Positions 17,035 through 26,601 of a DNA stretch of 64,000 nucleotides are shown here, in pieces. Both the position numbers and the translations under genes were made by a program. Origin of the DNA: Bacillota bacterium. GTDB taxonomy: Bacteria; Bacillota; Sulfobacillia; JACIYH01. The notes under the pieces are model-generated. The model searched no databases, was not told the DNA's origin, and saw only the letters and a program-made list of their open reading frames with translations. Every line of letters begins with the position of its first letter. The stretch's first letter is position 1. The stretch is taken from assembly GCA_030019365.1 (NCBI GenBank), contig JASEFA010000002.1, positions 307,525-371,524 on the forward strand. Direction: 5' to 3'.

Positions 17035-18576
17035 CTATTCTTCCTGCCTCTTGGCCGCTTCCCACAAGGAATCCATTTCCTCCAGGGACATCTCGCCCAT
17101 ATTCTTCCCGGCTTCCCGGGCCATCCTCTCCATCGCGCGGAAGCGCCGGGAGAACCGATCGACCGCATCCTGCAGGGCCACCTCGGGGTCGGCACCCAGA
17201 ATGCGACAGGCATTCACCACGGCGAACAGCAGGTCGCCCAGTTCCCGCTCTACGGTCCCATCAGGCCCGCCGTAACGAACGTCCCCCACGTGACCGCCTC
17301 CGGCGGGGGCCGGCCCGCCGGGATGCGGTGCACCGGCGGCGGCCCGCACCTCGTCCAGTTCCTCCTGGACTTTCCCCAGCACCCCGGCCACGTCTCCCGC
17401 CTCCCAGTCGAATCCCACCTCCCGGGCGCGCCCCTGTACCCGCCATGCCCGCTGGAGCGCGGGAAGAGCCACGGGCACCCCGTCCAGAGCGGAGGATTCC
17501 TCGCCCCGCTCCTCCTTCTTGATCTCGTTCCACCGGCGCAGCACCTCCGCCGGAGTCCGGGCGCTGGCGGTTGCGAAGACATGAGGATGACGACGCAGCA
17601 ACTTATCCACCAGGAGGTCACAAACGGTGCCCAGGTCGAAATCCCCCTCCTCGCGGGCGATCTGGGCATGCAGCAGCACCTGCAACAGTAAGTCTCCCAG
17701 TTCCTCGGCCAGTTTATCCCCCTGGCGGATGGCCTCGGCCACCTCGTACGCCTCCTCGATCGCGTAGGGACGCAGGCTGAGGTGGGTCTGCTCCCGGTCC
17801 CAGGGACACCCCCCCTGCCCGCGCAGGCGGGCCACCACCTCCACCGCCCGCACCACTTTCTGGGCCAGGGAAGCAGGCCGGGCCGGGAGCGGCAGGGGAG
17901 GCACCCACAGGCTTACGGCAGGACCCGCGTGGGACCCCCGGTCCAGGTCCACCAGGGGTATCCACGAAACCGCCTCGCCCCGGCCTCCGCCGCTCACCAG
18001 GGCCACCCGGTGGTCGGGCGGGTACAGGTCCAGGAGCCTGAGCTTGAGGTCGGAAAGGAGCAGAGGGTGCCACAGCTGGCATACCAGCAGGGGCTTGTCC
18101 CCTCGCGGCATCCAGGCAGCGGGGAGACGGGCATCGACCGCCTCAAAACCGTCGTTCAGGGGGTCCCGGCCCAGGGCGCTGAAAACCGCCTCCAGGAAGG
18201 AGGGAGCACCCAGCAGGCGCACCTTCACCCGCCGCGACGGCGCCTCTTCCAGCAGGAGACCCACCGTGCGCTCGCCCACCAACGGGTGCCCAGGCACGCC
18301 GTAGACCACAGTGCCGTGTTCGCCGGCCCGCTCCAGCACCCGGGCGGCAATCTCCCCGTAAAGCCGGTCGAAGTCCGCCGCCTCCTCGTAGAGGGAATCG
18401 CAGGATTCCCAGGCCACTTCCCGCCGGCTCAGCCAGGCGGCCAGGGGATGGTGGGCGGTGCGCAACAGCACGGGCGCCATCCCCTCCGGGGTACGCCCCT
18501 GCAACAGGCGAAGATTGCGGGCCGGCACCTCCTCTGCCGGCCCCGGCCCCATGCCCACGACGTAAACGGTGTGCAC
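17035..18576 (-). CDS. mazG: MazG-family protein with tetrapyrrole methylase-like domain (YabN)
   Basis: Fusion of 513 aa. Residues 1-220 resemble an SAM-dependent tetrapyrrole methylase domain (VYVVGMGPGPAEEV at the start). The C-terminal half is a duplicated MazG nucleoside-triphosphate pyrophosphohydrolase, with CPWDREQTHLSLRPYAIEEA, EELGDLLLQVLLHA and the second helix set RELGDLLFAVVNACR; the E-E-x-x-E and E-L-x-D motifs bind Mg2+. The same fusion is YabN of Bacillus. GTG 18576 gives the correct N-terminus although the GGAGG site is unusually close. Most of the much longer open frame is non-coding overlap with the flippase gene. Confidence 0.88.
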   Translation of the reverse strand: MHTVYVVGMGPGPAEEVPARNLRLLQGRTPEGMAPVLLRTAHHPLAAWLSRREVAWESCDSLYEEAADFDRLYGEIAARVLERAGEHGTVVYGVPGHPLVGERTVGLLLEEAPSRRVKVRLLGAPSFLEAVFSALGRDPLNDGFEAVDARLPAAWMPRGDKPLLVCQLWHPLLLSDLKLRLLDLYPPDHRVALVSGGGRGEAVSWIPLVDLDRGSHAGPAVSLWVPPLPLPARPASLAQKVVRAVEVVARLRGQGGCPWDREQTHLSLRPYAIEEAYEVAEAIRQGDKLAEELGDLLLQVLLHAQIAREEGDFDLGTVCDLLVDKLLRRHPHVFATASARTPAEVLRRWNEIKKEERGEESSALDGVPVALPALQRAWRVQGRAREVGFDWEAGDVAGVLGKVQEELDEVRAAAGAPHPGGPAPAGGGHVGDVRYGGPDGTVERELGDLLFAVVNACRILGADPEVALQDAVDRFSRRFRAMERMAREAGKNMGEMSLEEMDSLWEAAKRQEE

Positions 18577-18629
18577 GACCTCCCTCTCTTTCTCCCGGCC
18601 CTCTCCCCGTGGCCTCACCGGGCCGGAGG

Positions 18630-20231
18630 TCAGGGACGCAGCAGGCCACTCCTCCTGAGCCACGCCTCCAGAAACCGGGCTCTCGCCGGGAGCATTTCCA
18701 GATCGCTTTCCCGGAATCCTCCCACCACCAGCAGAGCCACCAGGTAGAGGCATGCCCCCGCCACCACCCCGAGACCGATGCCGCCCCAGGGCGACCCCGT
18801 TGCCCCCTGTCCCCACCGGTACAGGGCGGGCAGGCAGAGCCCCATCACCGCCAGGGCCGCGCCCGGGCGCAGGACCAGGTCCGAGACGGAGGCCACCCGG
18901 CCCAGTCGCCGGGCTACGGCAGCGATCCCCAGCAGGCCGGCCAGGCCGAACCCCGCCACCGTGGCCCAGGCCACCCCTACCACCCCCGACGGCTGCCCGG
19001 CCACGTACCAGGTCATCACCACCTTCAAGACCGCAGCGACCCCCAGGTGCCAGAGGGGAACGGCCACCTCCCCCAGCCCCTGCAGGATGCCGGCCGTGGC
19101 CTGCTGCAACCCGAGGAAGAGCGCTGCCCCCGCCAGGGGACGGAGGGCCACGGCCACCTTGGGGTCGCCGTAAAGCGTGGCACAGATGGGCTCCGCCAGG
19201 ACGGCCAGGCCCACGGCCGCTGCTGCAGTGAGAGTCACCGTGAATCGCAACCCCGTGGCGGCGCGGTCGGCAGCCCCCTCGCGGTCGCCGGCGGCCAGGC
19301 AACGCGCCACGGCGGGCACCAGGGCCAGCTGCAGAGAGGCACTGAAAAGGGAGGGCAGGTTCACCAGGGGCATGGCGCCCCCGGTAAGGCGTCCATACCA
19401 GGCGGTGGCGGCTTCGGGCGAGAACCCGGCTGCCTGCAGGCGGGCGGGAACCACCACGTCCGCCAGGGTGAACACGGTGAACATGGCCCCCGTCATGGAC
19501 ACGGGCACCGCCTGCCCCAGGAACTCCCGCATCACCGGCAGGAAATCCCCGCCTCGCGGGGGCCCGCCCCTGCGAGCACCACGCTCCGCGGCGTCGTCGC
19601 CTGGCCGGGCGCGCGCACACCACGCCAGGTAGACCAGGCCGGCCGCCCCTCCGGTGGTCGCGCCAAAGGCGGCTCCCGCCGCCGCCGGCGCCACCCCCGC
19701 GGGGAGCAGCAGCCAGGCCAGCAGGAACATGGTGCCCACGCGCACCACCTGCTCCACGATCTGGGACACGGCAGGCGGGTGCATCTTCTGGTACCCCTGG
19801 AACAAACCCCGGTAGGCACTCATCATCACCACGGCCAGCACGGCGGGAGCCACCGCCTGCAGGGCCGGCGCGGCCCGGGGCTCCCGGTATACCGCCCCGG
19901 CCAGCCAGGGCGAAGCCGCGAACAGGGCGGCACCCAGGGCGACTCCCACCACGGCCAGAACCCCCAGGACCGCGCGGAACACCACCCCCACCTCGGCGGA
20001 CTTCCCCGCCCCCAGGCGGGCGGACACCATGCGGGAAAGGGCCACGTTGGCGCCGGATGTGGACAGAACGAGCAGGGTGCTGTACACCGGGTAAGCCATC
20101 TGGAAAAGGCCGATCCCCTCGGGCCCCAGCAAAGGGTAAAGGAATACCCGGTATACGGCACCCAGTGCCCTGGCAGCCAGCCCGGCGAGAGTGAGGACCA
20201 GTACCCCCCGGAGAAAGCTATCCTCCCTCAA
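18630..20231 (-). CDS. SpoVB/YabM-type polysaccharide flippase
   Basis: MOP-superfamily membrane transporter of 533 aa with about 14 hydrophobic segments. The N-terminus, LRGVLVLTLAGLAARALGAV and PEGIGLFQMAYPVY, is that of the SpoVB/MurJ-like group, and AYRGLFQGYQKMHP matches it too. In the yab block this gene (yabM) lies between spoVT and mazG, as here. It probably flips a lipid-linked saccharide for wall or cortex synthesis. The start is TTG at 20231, 15 bases after spoVT. Confidence 0.85.
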   Translation of the reverse strand: MREDSFLRGVLVLTLAGLAARALGAVYRVFLYPLLGPEGIGLFQMAYPVYSTLLVLSTSGANVALSRMVSARLGAGKSAEVGVVFRAVLGVLAVVGVALGAALFAASPWLAGAVYREPRAAPALQAVAPAVLAVVMMSAYRGLFQGYQKMHPPAVSQIVEQVVRVGTMFLLAWLLLPAGVAPAAAGAAFGATTGGAAGLVYLAWCARARPGDDAAERGARRGGPPRGGDFLPVMREFLGQAVPVSMTGAMFTVFTLADVVVPARLQAAGFSPEAATAWYGRLTGGAMPLVNLPSLFSASLQLALVPAVARCLAAGDREGAADRAATGLRFTVTLTAAAAVGLAVLAEPICATLYGDPKVAVALRPLAGAALFLGLQQATAGILQGLGEVAVPLWHLGVAAVLKVVMTWYVAGQPSGVVGVAWATVAGFGLAGLLGIAAVARRLGRVASVSDLVLRPGAALAVMGLCLPALYRWGQGATGSPWGGIGLGVVAGACLYLVALLVVGGFRESDLEMLPARARFLEAWLRRSGLLRP

Positions 20232-20246
20232 GCCGTCCCCCCGTCT

Positions 20247-20807
20247 TTACTGTTCCATCTGCTTGGCCAGAAACCCGGCGGCAGTCTCCGCCAGCTTGAT
20301 CTCCAGCTGGGTGATCTGGGCATCGGGGTCGCGGGCGCCGATGCACACCGCTCCCAGGGGGTCACCCTCCGCCACGATAGGGGCGATGACAGCTGCGGTG
20401 AACTTGGTCTCTTCCTCCTCGTCTCCTACGATGCTTCCCTTTATGCGCGCCTCCGCCTTCCCGCCCACCACCAGGGTCTTGCGCTCCTCCATGGCGGTTT
20501 CCACCAGGGAACCGATGGGCTTGTTCAGGAACTCCTTCTTGGGAGCCCCCGACACCGCCACCACTGTATCCCGGTCGGTGATCAGGGCCACCTGCCCCAC
20601 CGCCTCGTAGAGGGAGTCGGCGTACTCTTTGGCGAAATCACCGAGTTCGCCGATGGGTGAGTACTTCTTGAGGATGACCTCCCCGTCGCGGTCTACGAAT
20701 ATCTCCAGAGGGTCACCCTCGCGGATGCGGAGGGTACGGCGTATCTCCTTCGGGATCACTACCCGCCCCAGGTCATCGATGCGCCTGACGATGCCCGTGG
20801 CTTTCAT
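20247..20807 (-). CDS. spoVT: Stage V sporulation regulator SpoVT
   Basis: Forespore transcription regulator, 186 aa. Residues 1-50 are the AbrB-type swapped-hairpin DNA-binding domain (MKATGIVRRIDDLGRVVIPK, then EIRRTLRIREGDPLEIFVDR). Residues 55-180 form the GAF-like sensor domain. Length equals the Bacillus protein. It has its own sigma-G-type promoter at 20843-20872 and lies between mfd and the spoVB-like gene, the Bacillus order. Confidence 0.95.
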   Translation of the reverse strand: MKATGIVRRIDDLGRVVIPKEIRRTLRIREGDPLEIFVDRDGEVILKKYSPIGELGDFAKEYADSLYEAVGQVALITDRDTVVAVSGAPKKEFLNKPIGSLVETAMEERKTLVVGGKAEARIKGSIVGDEEEETKFTAAVIAPIVAEGDPLGAVCIGARDPDAQITQLEIKLAETAAGFLAKQMEQ

Positions 20808-20842
20808 GGGACAACCCTCCCTTTGGGCCTGGCTTTCGCGCT

Positions 20843-20872
20843 TAGTATATAGCCCGCCTTACAGGTTTATTC
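20843..20872 (-). promoter_or_regulatory. Sigma-G-type promoter for spoVT
   Basis: Minus-strand GAATA (20868-20872) and TATACTA (20843-20849) are separated by 18 bases. Sigma-G promoters read GAATA, 17-18 bases, CATACTA or similar. Only one base of the -10 deviates. spoVT is a known sigma-G gene in Bacillus. Confidence 0.7.
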
Positions 20873-20893
20873 ATTTTTTCCAAATATGGGCCC

Positions 20894-20909
20894 GGCCCCC
20901 GAGGGGGCC
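20894..20909. terminator. GC hairpin after mfd
   Basis: GGCCCCC and GGGGGCC are almost contiguous and could form a 6-bp stem with a CTCG loop on the minus strand, 16 bases after the mfd stop. No T-run follows directly, so termination would be weak. Confidence 0.35.
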
Positions 20910-20924
20910 TCTCGGGGGGGACCC

Positions 20925-23900
20925 CTAGGCGGGGCTCTCCTCGAGCTGGGCCAGCAGGGCTTCCAGGTCCGACAGCAGCTTCTCCGGGGAGCGACCCTGG
21001 GCCGAAATGGTGAGACTGGGCCGGCGTCCTCCGCTGTACGAAATGGGACCGCGGGGCCGGCGGGGAAGCTCGCGGGGCAGGCGAATGAGCACGCGATCGC
21101 GTATCTGGCTCACGCTGGTGATGCCCAGGCGCTGGCAGGCCGCCTTGACGCGGGCCACGGCCAGCAGGTTGCGGGCAGGCAGGGGCATCGGTCCGTACCG
21201 GTCTTCCAGCTCCTCGCGCACGAGCTGGGCATCCCGCGCCCCCCGTACGGCGGCCAGCAGCTTGTAAGCGGCGATCTTCTGGCCGGAATCCGAAATCCAT
21301 TCGTCCGGGAGATAAGCATCTACCTTGAGTTCCAGGGTTACCGGAGCTTCCTCGGTCACGGGCTGACCCTGCATCTCCCGCACCGCCTCCTCCAGGAGGC
21401 AGCAGTACATGTCCAGCCCCACCGCCATGATGAAGCCGTGCTGCTCCGGCCCCAGCAGGTTGCCCGCCCCCCGGATCTCCAGGTCGCGCATGGCGATCTT
21501 GAATCCCGAACCCAGCTCGGTGAACTCGGAAAGTGCCTGCAGGCGGCGCTCCGCCGCCTCGGTGAGCCGCTGGTCGGGCCGGAAGGTGAAGTAGGCGTAA
21601 GCCAGGCGGTTGGACCGCCCCACCCGTCCCCGCAGCTGGTAAAGCTGGGCCAGCCCCAGCTCGCCGGCGTCCTCCACGATGAGGGTGTTCACGTTGGGCA
21701 TGTCCAGACCCGACTCGATGATGCTGGTACACACCAGCACGTCATACTCCCCGTTGAGGAACTCCAGCATGACGCGTTCCAGCTGCTCCTCCCGCATCTG
21801 GCCGTGGGCTATGGCGACCCGGGTCCCGGGGACCAGCCTGCCTACCCGGGCGGCAGCCCGCTCGATGGTGCGCACCCGGTTGTGGACGTAGAACACCTGC
21901 CCCCGCCGGCGCAGCTCCCGTTCGATGGCCTCCCGCACCAGGTACTCCGAATACTCCACCACATAGGTCTGCACGGGATAGCGGTCCTCGGGGGGAGTCT
22001 CGATCGCACTCATGTCCCGCAGGCCCGCCAGGGCCATGTGCAGGGTGCGGGGAATGGGTGTGGCGGTGAGGCTGAGCACGTCCACGCTGAGCCGCAGCTG
22101 CTTGAGGCGCTCCTTGTGGGCCACCCCGAACCGGTGCTCTTCGTCTACGATGAGCAAGCCCAGGTCCCGGAACCCCACATCATCCTGCAGGAGGCGGTGG
22201 GTACCGATGACGATGTCCACCGTTCCCCGGCGCAGCCGCTCCAGCACCGCATCCTGCTCGCGGGGCGAGCGGAACCGCGAGAGCACTTCTACGGCTACGG
22301 GATACCCGGCCAGGCGCTCCCGGAAGGTGTAGTAGTGCTGCTGGGCCAGGATGGTGGTGGGGACCAGCACCGCCACCTGCTTGCCGTCCATGACGGCCTT
22401 GAAGGCGGCCCTGATGGCCACCTCCGTCTTGCCGTAACCCACGTCTCCGCACAGGAGGCGATCCATAGGGCGGGGTTTCTCCATATCTCGTTTGATCTCT
22501 TCCGTGGCCTGGCGCTGGTCGGGCGTCTCCTCGTAGCGAAAGGAATCCTCGAACTCCCCCTGCCAGGGGGAGTCGGGCGAAAAGGCATATCCCGGGAGGG
22601 CCTGACGGAAGGCGTACAGCCGCAACAGCTCCTGGGCCATCTGACGTACCGATTCCTTCACCCGGTTGCGCGCCCGCGTCCACTCGGTACCCCCCAGGCG
22701 GTTGAGACGGGGCTGATGCCCCTCCGGCCCCACGTATTTCTGCACCAGGTGAACCTGCTCAGTGGGCACGTAGAGAGCGTCGCCGCCCGCATACTGCACG
22801 AACAGGTAGTCCCTGTGCGCTCCCTCGATCTCCAGGGTGCGCACTCCCAGGTAGCGGCCGATGCCGTGACTCTGGTGCACCACGTAGTCGCCGGGCCGCA
22901 GCTCCCCCAGTTCCAGGCGTACCCCTTCCCGGGGTCTGGGCAGTTGCCGCCGCTTGGGACGCCCGTACACGGCCGCATCGGTGACCACGGCCAGGTTGAG
23001 GGAAGGCAGTTCGAACGCCGTCTCCAGGTCGCCCTCGGTGACCAGGACCTCCCCCGGCTCGGGTACGCGGGTCAGAGGCGTCACGCGGGGGGCCAACACT
23101 CCCTCGTCCCCCAGCCTCTCCGCCAGGGCCCGTCCCCGGTCGGACGTGGTAGCCACCACCAGCACCCGGCCCCCCCGCCTCCATCGGCGGAGATCGTCCA
23201 TGAAGGAGGGCCAGTGCCCGTGGTACACGGGGAGGCTGCGGCCCGGAAAATCCACGATGGTCTCGCCGGCGGGCGCGCGGCCGCGCAGCAGAGAAAAGAA
23301 TACCCGCGGCTGCCCGGCCAGCCGCTGCTGCAGGGCATCCGCGCCCAGATACACATCCACCTGCCGGGGGAGGAGCAGGCCCTGGCTCAGGAGCTGGGCT
23401 ACCTGTTCCCTGCCCGCCTTCTCGGCTTCTTCGGCCGCCTCCCGCAGGCGGTCGGGTTCGTCCAGGACCACCACCGGGGGCTCGGGGAAGTAGTCGAGGA
23501 GGGTGTATGCGGTGGGGCAGAGGTACGGCAGGTACTGATCCACGCCCACAAAGAGGCCGTCCTCCATCCTGGCCAGGTGCTCGCCCACTCTCTCCTCCAG
23601 CCGGCGCGCTTCGGCGGCCCTTCCCCTCGCGGCGAGGCGCTCCACGGTGCGGGCCAGATCCCGCGCGATTTCCCGGCGGGCCCGCTCCCTTTGCTCGGGC
23701 GAGAAGAGGTCTTCCCGGGCCGGACCAACGACCCCCGTCTCCAGGGTGGCCACGGGGCGCTGGCTGGCCGGGGACCGCTGAGCGGCCAGAGAGCGCTGGC
23801 TGGCCGGGTCGAAGCGGCGCACGGATTCTACGTCATCGCCGAAGAACTCCACCCGCAGGGGAAGTTCCTCTCCAGGCGGGTACACGTCCAGGATGCCACC

Positions 23901-24422
23901 CCGCCAGGAGAACTGCCCCCGCGTCTCCACGGCATCCACCCGCTCGTAGCCGGCCTCCTGCCACCGGCGGGCCAGGTCGGCGGGGGCCAAGCTCATCCCC
24001 GGCTCAAGCTGCATATCCAGGCCGCCGAGCCAGGCGGGATCGGCCAGCCTGCGCAGCAGCGCACTCAGGGGCGCCACCACCACCCCTGTCTTTCCCCGCA
24101 GGAGGAAGGTGAGCACGGCCGCCCGGCTCCACAAGAGCGACCCGGACCGGGCCAGCACCTCGTAGGGCAGCACCTCCAGAGGCGGAAAAAGGTAGACCTG
24201 CTCGCCCAACAGCGTGCTCAGGTCCCGGGCCCGCCGTTCCGCCAGGGCGGTGGAGGCGGTGACCACGAGAAAGGGCCGCTTGCTGACGCGGTGCAGGGCA
24301 GCAATCACCAGGGAGCGCACCGACCCCGGTGCTCCGTGGACCAGGCACGCCCGCCCGAGAAGCTGGCGGGCCAGCCTCTCTATCTCCTCGCTTTTTGCGC
24401 AGAAATCAACCAGCGGAAGCAT
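20925..24422 (-). CDS. mfd: Transcription-repair coupling factor Mfd
   Basis: ATP-dependent translocase that removes stalled RNA polymerase and recruits UvrA; 1165 aa. It has the N-terminal UvrB-like part (about 1-330), the RNA-polymerase-interacting domain near residues 470-550 (PGDYVVHQSHGIGRYLGVR), and the RecG-like motor with Walker A LCGDVGYGKTEVAIRA, DEEHRFGV, LTATPIPRTLHMAL and QLRGRVGRSNRLAYAY. The C-terminal TRCF domain is complete. ATG 24422 starts inside the end of pth (17-base overlap). A run of imperfect SLAAQRSPASQRP repeats near residue 220 is unusual. Confidence 0.95.
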   Translation of the reverse strand: MLPLVDFCAKSEEIERLARQLLGRACLVHGAPGSVRSLVIAALHRVSKRPFLVVTASTALAERRARDLSTLLGEQVYLFPPLEVLPYEVLARSGSLLWSRAAVLTFLLRGKTGVVVAPLSALLRRLADPAWLGGLDMQLEPGMSLAPADLARRWQEAGYERVDAVETRGQFSWRGGILDVYPPGEELPLRVEFFGDDVESVRRFDPASQRSLAAQRSPASQRPVATLETGVVGPAREDLFSPEQRERARREIARDLARTVERLAARGRAAEARRLEERVGEHLARMEDGLFVGVDQYLPYLCPTAYTLLDYFPEPPVVVLDEPDRLREAAEEAEKAGREQVAQLLSQGLLLPRQVDVYLGADALQQRLAGQPRVFFSLLRGRAPAGETIVDFPGRSLPVYHGHWPSFMDDLRRWRRGGRVLVVATTSDRGRALAERLGDEGVLAPRVTPLTRVPEPGEVLVTEGDLETAFELPSLNLAVVTDAAVYGRPKRRQLPRPREGVRLELGELRPGDYVVHQSHGIGRYLGVRTLEIEGAHRDYLFVQYAGGDALYVPTEQVHLVQKYVGPEGHQPRLNRLGGTEWTRARNRVKESVRQMAQELLRLYAFRQALPGYAFSPDSPWQGEFEDSFRYEETPDQRQATEEIKRDMEKPRPMDRLLCGDVGYGKTEVAIRAAFKAVMDGKQVAVLVPTTILAQQHYYTFRERLAGYPVAVEVLSRFRSPREQDAVLERLRRGTVDIVIGTHRLLQDDVGFRDLGLLIVDEEHRFGVAHKERLKQLRLSVDVLSLTATPIPRTLHMALAGLRDMSAIETPPEDRYPVQTYVVEYSEYLVREAIERELRRRGQVFYVHNRVRTIERAAARVGRLVPGTRVAIAHGQMREEQLERVMLEFLNGEYDVLVCTSIIESGLDMPNVNTLIVEDAGELGLAQLYQLRGRVGRSNRLAYAYFTFRPDQRLTEAAERRLQALSEFTELGSGFKIAMRDLEIRGAGNLLGPEQHGFIMAVGLDMYCCLLEEAVREMQGQPVTEEAPVTLELKVDAYLPDEWISDSGQKIAAYKLLAAVRGARDAQLVREELEDRYGPMPLPARNLLAVARVKAACQRLGITSVSQIRDRVLIRLPRELPRRPRGPISYSGGRRPSLTISAQGRSPEKLLSDLEALLAQLEESPA

Positions 24423-24984
24423 CTGCCGAGTTAACCCATCCCATGGCCACGTCGAGGCCGCGTTCCAGGAGCAGGGCACACCCTTCTACAGCCTTCTCCA
24501 CCACTATACGGTAGAATTCCACTTCCTCCTCGCTCATGGGGGCAAGCACAAAATCGGCGGGGTCCATGTCCGCCGGGGGACGTCCTATGCCCACCCGCAG
24601 GCGCGGGATATCCTCCGTGCCGAGGGCGAGTATCACCGACTCCACACCCCGGTGCCCGCCCGATCCTCCGGCCGGACGCATGCGCAGCCGGCCGGCCTCG
24701 AGGTCCAGGTCATCGTGGATCAAGAGCAGGTCGGCGGGCACCAGGCCCAGCCGGGTGACGGCCTGCCCCACCGCAGCCCCGCTCAGGTTCATGAAGGTGA
24801 GGGGAAAGAAGAGTCCTACCTTCTGCGCCCCCACCCGGCCCAGGCCAATAAGTCCCCCTCCCACGCGTCGGGAAAGGGGGATATCCCACCGGCGGGACAG
24901 CCCTTCCACCACCCAGGCTCCCAGGTTGTGGCGCGTGAGCCGATATCTCTCCCCCGAGTTACCCAGGCCCACGAACAGCCGCAG
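24406..24984 (-). CDS. pth: Peptidyl-tRNA hydrolase Pth with apparent CTG start
   Basis: Cleaves peptidyl-tRNA released from ribosomes; 192 aa. Conserved residues are present: Asn in VGLGNSGERY, catalytic His in TRHNLGAWVV, LTFMNLSG, the general base Asp in LIHDDLDLEAG, and GGSGGHRGVES. The family N-terminus (x-R-L-F-V-G-L-G-N) is only complete if translation begins at the CTG at 24984, immediately after the rplY stop and 7 bases after GGAGGTGG. Starting at the GTG (24972) would cut the first beta strand. It overlaps mfd. Confidence 0.9.
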   Translation of the reverse strand: MRLFVGLGNSGERYRLTRHNLGAWVVEGLSRRWDIPLSRRVGGGLIGLGRVGAQKVGLFFPLTFMNLSGAAVGQAVTRLGLVPADLLLIHDDLDLEAGRLRMRPAGGSGGHRGVESVILALGTEDIPRLRVGIGRPPADMDPADFVLAPMSEEEVEFYRIVVEKAVEGCALLLERGLDVAMGWVNSADASAG

Positions 24985-25650
24985 CTAGGTACCACCTCCA
25001 GGGGTCGCACCTTCTCCGGCCCTTTCTCCGGCAGCCGCTTCCCCGGCGGCCGGCTCCGCGGCGGGCTTCTCCTCTTCCTCACGCCTGGGGGCCAGCACCG
25101 TGATCACCACTTCGTCAGGCTTCTCCGCCATCCTGACCCCGGGGGGCAGCCGCAGGTCGGCCACTGTGAGGTGCTGGCCGACGCCAAGCCCGCACACGTC
25201 CACCTCGATGTCGGCGGGGATGGCGGTGACCGGAGCCTCTATCCGCACGCGGGGGAGCTGATGCTGCACGATGCCTCCCCGGCGCATCACTTCCTCCGCG
25301 CCCCTCACCACCACCGGGATCTCCACCACGAGTACGTCCCCCAGCAATACCTGCTGGAAATCCAGGTGCATCACCCGCAGGCTGACCGGGTCCCGCTGGA
25401 TTTCCTTCAACACCGCCGTCCATTCCCTGCGTTCGCCATCTTCCACGTCGACCCGCACCACGGTACCCGTACCCAGCCCGGCCGCCAGGTGCCGGTCCAG
25501 GTCATGAGTGAGAACCTGCACGGGGATGCTCCCCGCCTCCCGTCCGTAGAGGATGGCGGGCACCCAGCCTTCCCGGCGGCTGCGGTGGGCAGGCCCCTTC
25601 CCCGCCTCGCGGCGGCGAGCCTTCAGCCTGATTTCTGCCACTTCTGTCAC
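24985..25650 (-). CDS. rplY: 50S ribosomal protein L25/general stress protein Ctc
   Basis: 5S rRNA-binding protein of the long CTC type, 221 aa. Residues 1-95 are the L25 domain (REGWVPAILYGREAGSIPVQ, VLKEIQRDPVSLRVMHLDFQ). Residues 96-190 are the C-terminal TL5-like beta domain. The last 35 residues are Ala/Glu/Gly low complexity. It follows prs by one base and abuts pth, the Bacillus order prs-ctc-pth. Confidence 0.93.
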   Translation of the reverse strand: MTEVAEIRLKARRREAGKGPAHRSRREGWVPAILYGREAGSIPVQVLTHDLDRHLAAGLGTGTVVRVDVEDGERREWTAVLKEIQRDPVSLRVMHLDFQQVLLGDVLVVEIPVVVRGAEEVMRRGGIVQHQLPRVRIEAPVTAIPADIEVDVCGLGVGQHLTVADLRLPPGVRMAEKPDEVVITVLAPRREEEEKPAAEPAAGEAAAGERAGEGATPGGGT

Positions 25651-25651
25651 C

Positions 25652-26596
25652 TCACTGGAATAGCTCCGAGACCGACAGGTCGGAATGGATACGCCGGATG
25701 GCCTCGCCCAGCAGGGGAGCCACGGATATCACCTTGAGCTTGGGGCCGAGACGGCCCCGCTGATCGATGGTGTTGGTGATCACCAGCTCCTCCAGCAGGC
25801 TCTCGTGTATGCGGCGGGGCCCGTCCCCGGAGAGGATGGCGTGGGTGCAACACGCGTACAACGCTTTCGCCCCCCGATCCCTGAGCGCCGCGGCGCTCTC
25901 CACCAGCGTGCCGCCCGTATCCACGATGTCATCCATGATTATAGCCACTTTTCCCGCCACCCGTCCAATCACGTTCATCGCCTCCGCCACGTTGGGCTCC
26001 GGCCGGCGCTTGTCCACAATGGCCAGGGGCGCCCCCAGCCTTTCGGCCAGGCCGCGGGCCCGCGCGACTCCTCCCACGTCCGGCGACACCACCACGATGT
26101 CCTCCAGTCCCTTCTGGCGGAAGTAGTCAGCCAGCAGAGGAGCGGCGGTGAGGTGGTCCACCGGGATGTCGAAGAATCCCTGGATCTGCCCGGCGTGCAG
26201 GTCCATGGTGACCACCCGGTCTACGCCGGCCACGGTGAGCAGGTTGGCCACCAGCTTGGCCGTGATGGGTTCCCGGCCCCGAAACTTGCGGTCCTGGCGG
26301 GCGTAGCCGTAGTACGGGATCACCGCCGTGATACGCCAGGCCGACGCCCGGCGCAACGCATCGATGATGATCAGGAGTTCCACAAGGTTCTCGTTGACGG
26401 GCCGGGACGTGGGCTGGATGACGAAGCAATCGTGCCCGCGCACGCTCTCCATTATCATCACCCTGGCCTCGCCATCGGCGAAGCGCTTCAGTTCCATGCC
26501 CCCAAGGGGGATGCCCAGGTACTCGGACACCTCCAGGGCCAGGGGCACGTTGGCCCCCCCGGCGAACAACTGTAGCTCTGCTGCCAATGCTGCCAC
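25652..26596 (-). CDS. prs: Ribose-phosphate pyrophosphokinase
   Basis: Makes PRPP from ribose-5-phosphate and ATP, feeding purine, pyrimidine, His and Trp synthesis; 314 aa. Diagnostic segments: RFADGEARVMIMESVRGHDC, YYGYARQDRKFRGREPITAK (flexible ATP loop) and the PRPP-binding MDDIVDTGGTLVESAAAL. Length is normal for class I enzymes. It is 5 bases after the glmU-like gene. Confidence 0.95.
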   Translation of the reverse strand: MAALAAELQLFAGGANVPLALEVSEYLGIPLGGMELKRFADGEARVMIMESVRGHDCFVIQPTSRPVNENLVELLIIIDALRRASAWRITAVIPYYGYARQDRKFRGREPITAKLVANLLTVAGVDRVVTMDLHAGQIQGFFDIPVDHLTAAPLLADYFRQKGLEDIVVVSPDVGGVARARGLAERLGAPLAIVDKRRPEPNVAEAMNVIGRVAGKVAIIMDDIVDTGGTLVESAAALRDRGAKALYACCTHAILSGDGPRRIHESLLEELVITNTIDQRGRLGPKLKVISVAPLLGEAIRRIHSDLSVSELFQ

Positions 26597-26601
26597 CGTC
26601 G

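Noticed and set aside
18821-18830. CRISPR-like or rRNA features anywhere in the window
   Set aside because: No spaced direct-repeat array and no rRNA signature were seen; short repeats found are isolated pairs.
17035-19623. A single 862-residue MazG-containing protein
   Set aside because: The first 350 residues overlap the SpoVB-like gene out of frame and have Gly/Arg-rich noise composition. The family N-terminus appears only after GTG 18576.
20886-24434. Plus-strand open frame of 1182 codons opposite mfd
   Set aside because: It mirrors mfd exactly; in G+C-rich DNA the antisense frame of a long gene often stays open. Its His/Gly/Gln-rich translation shows no domain.
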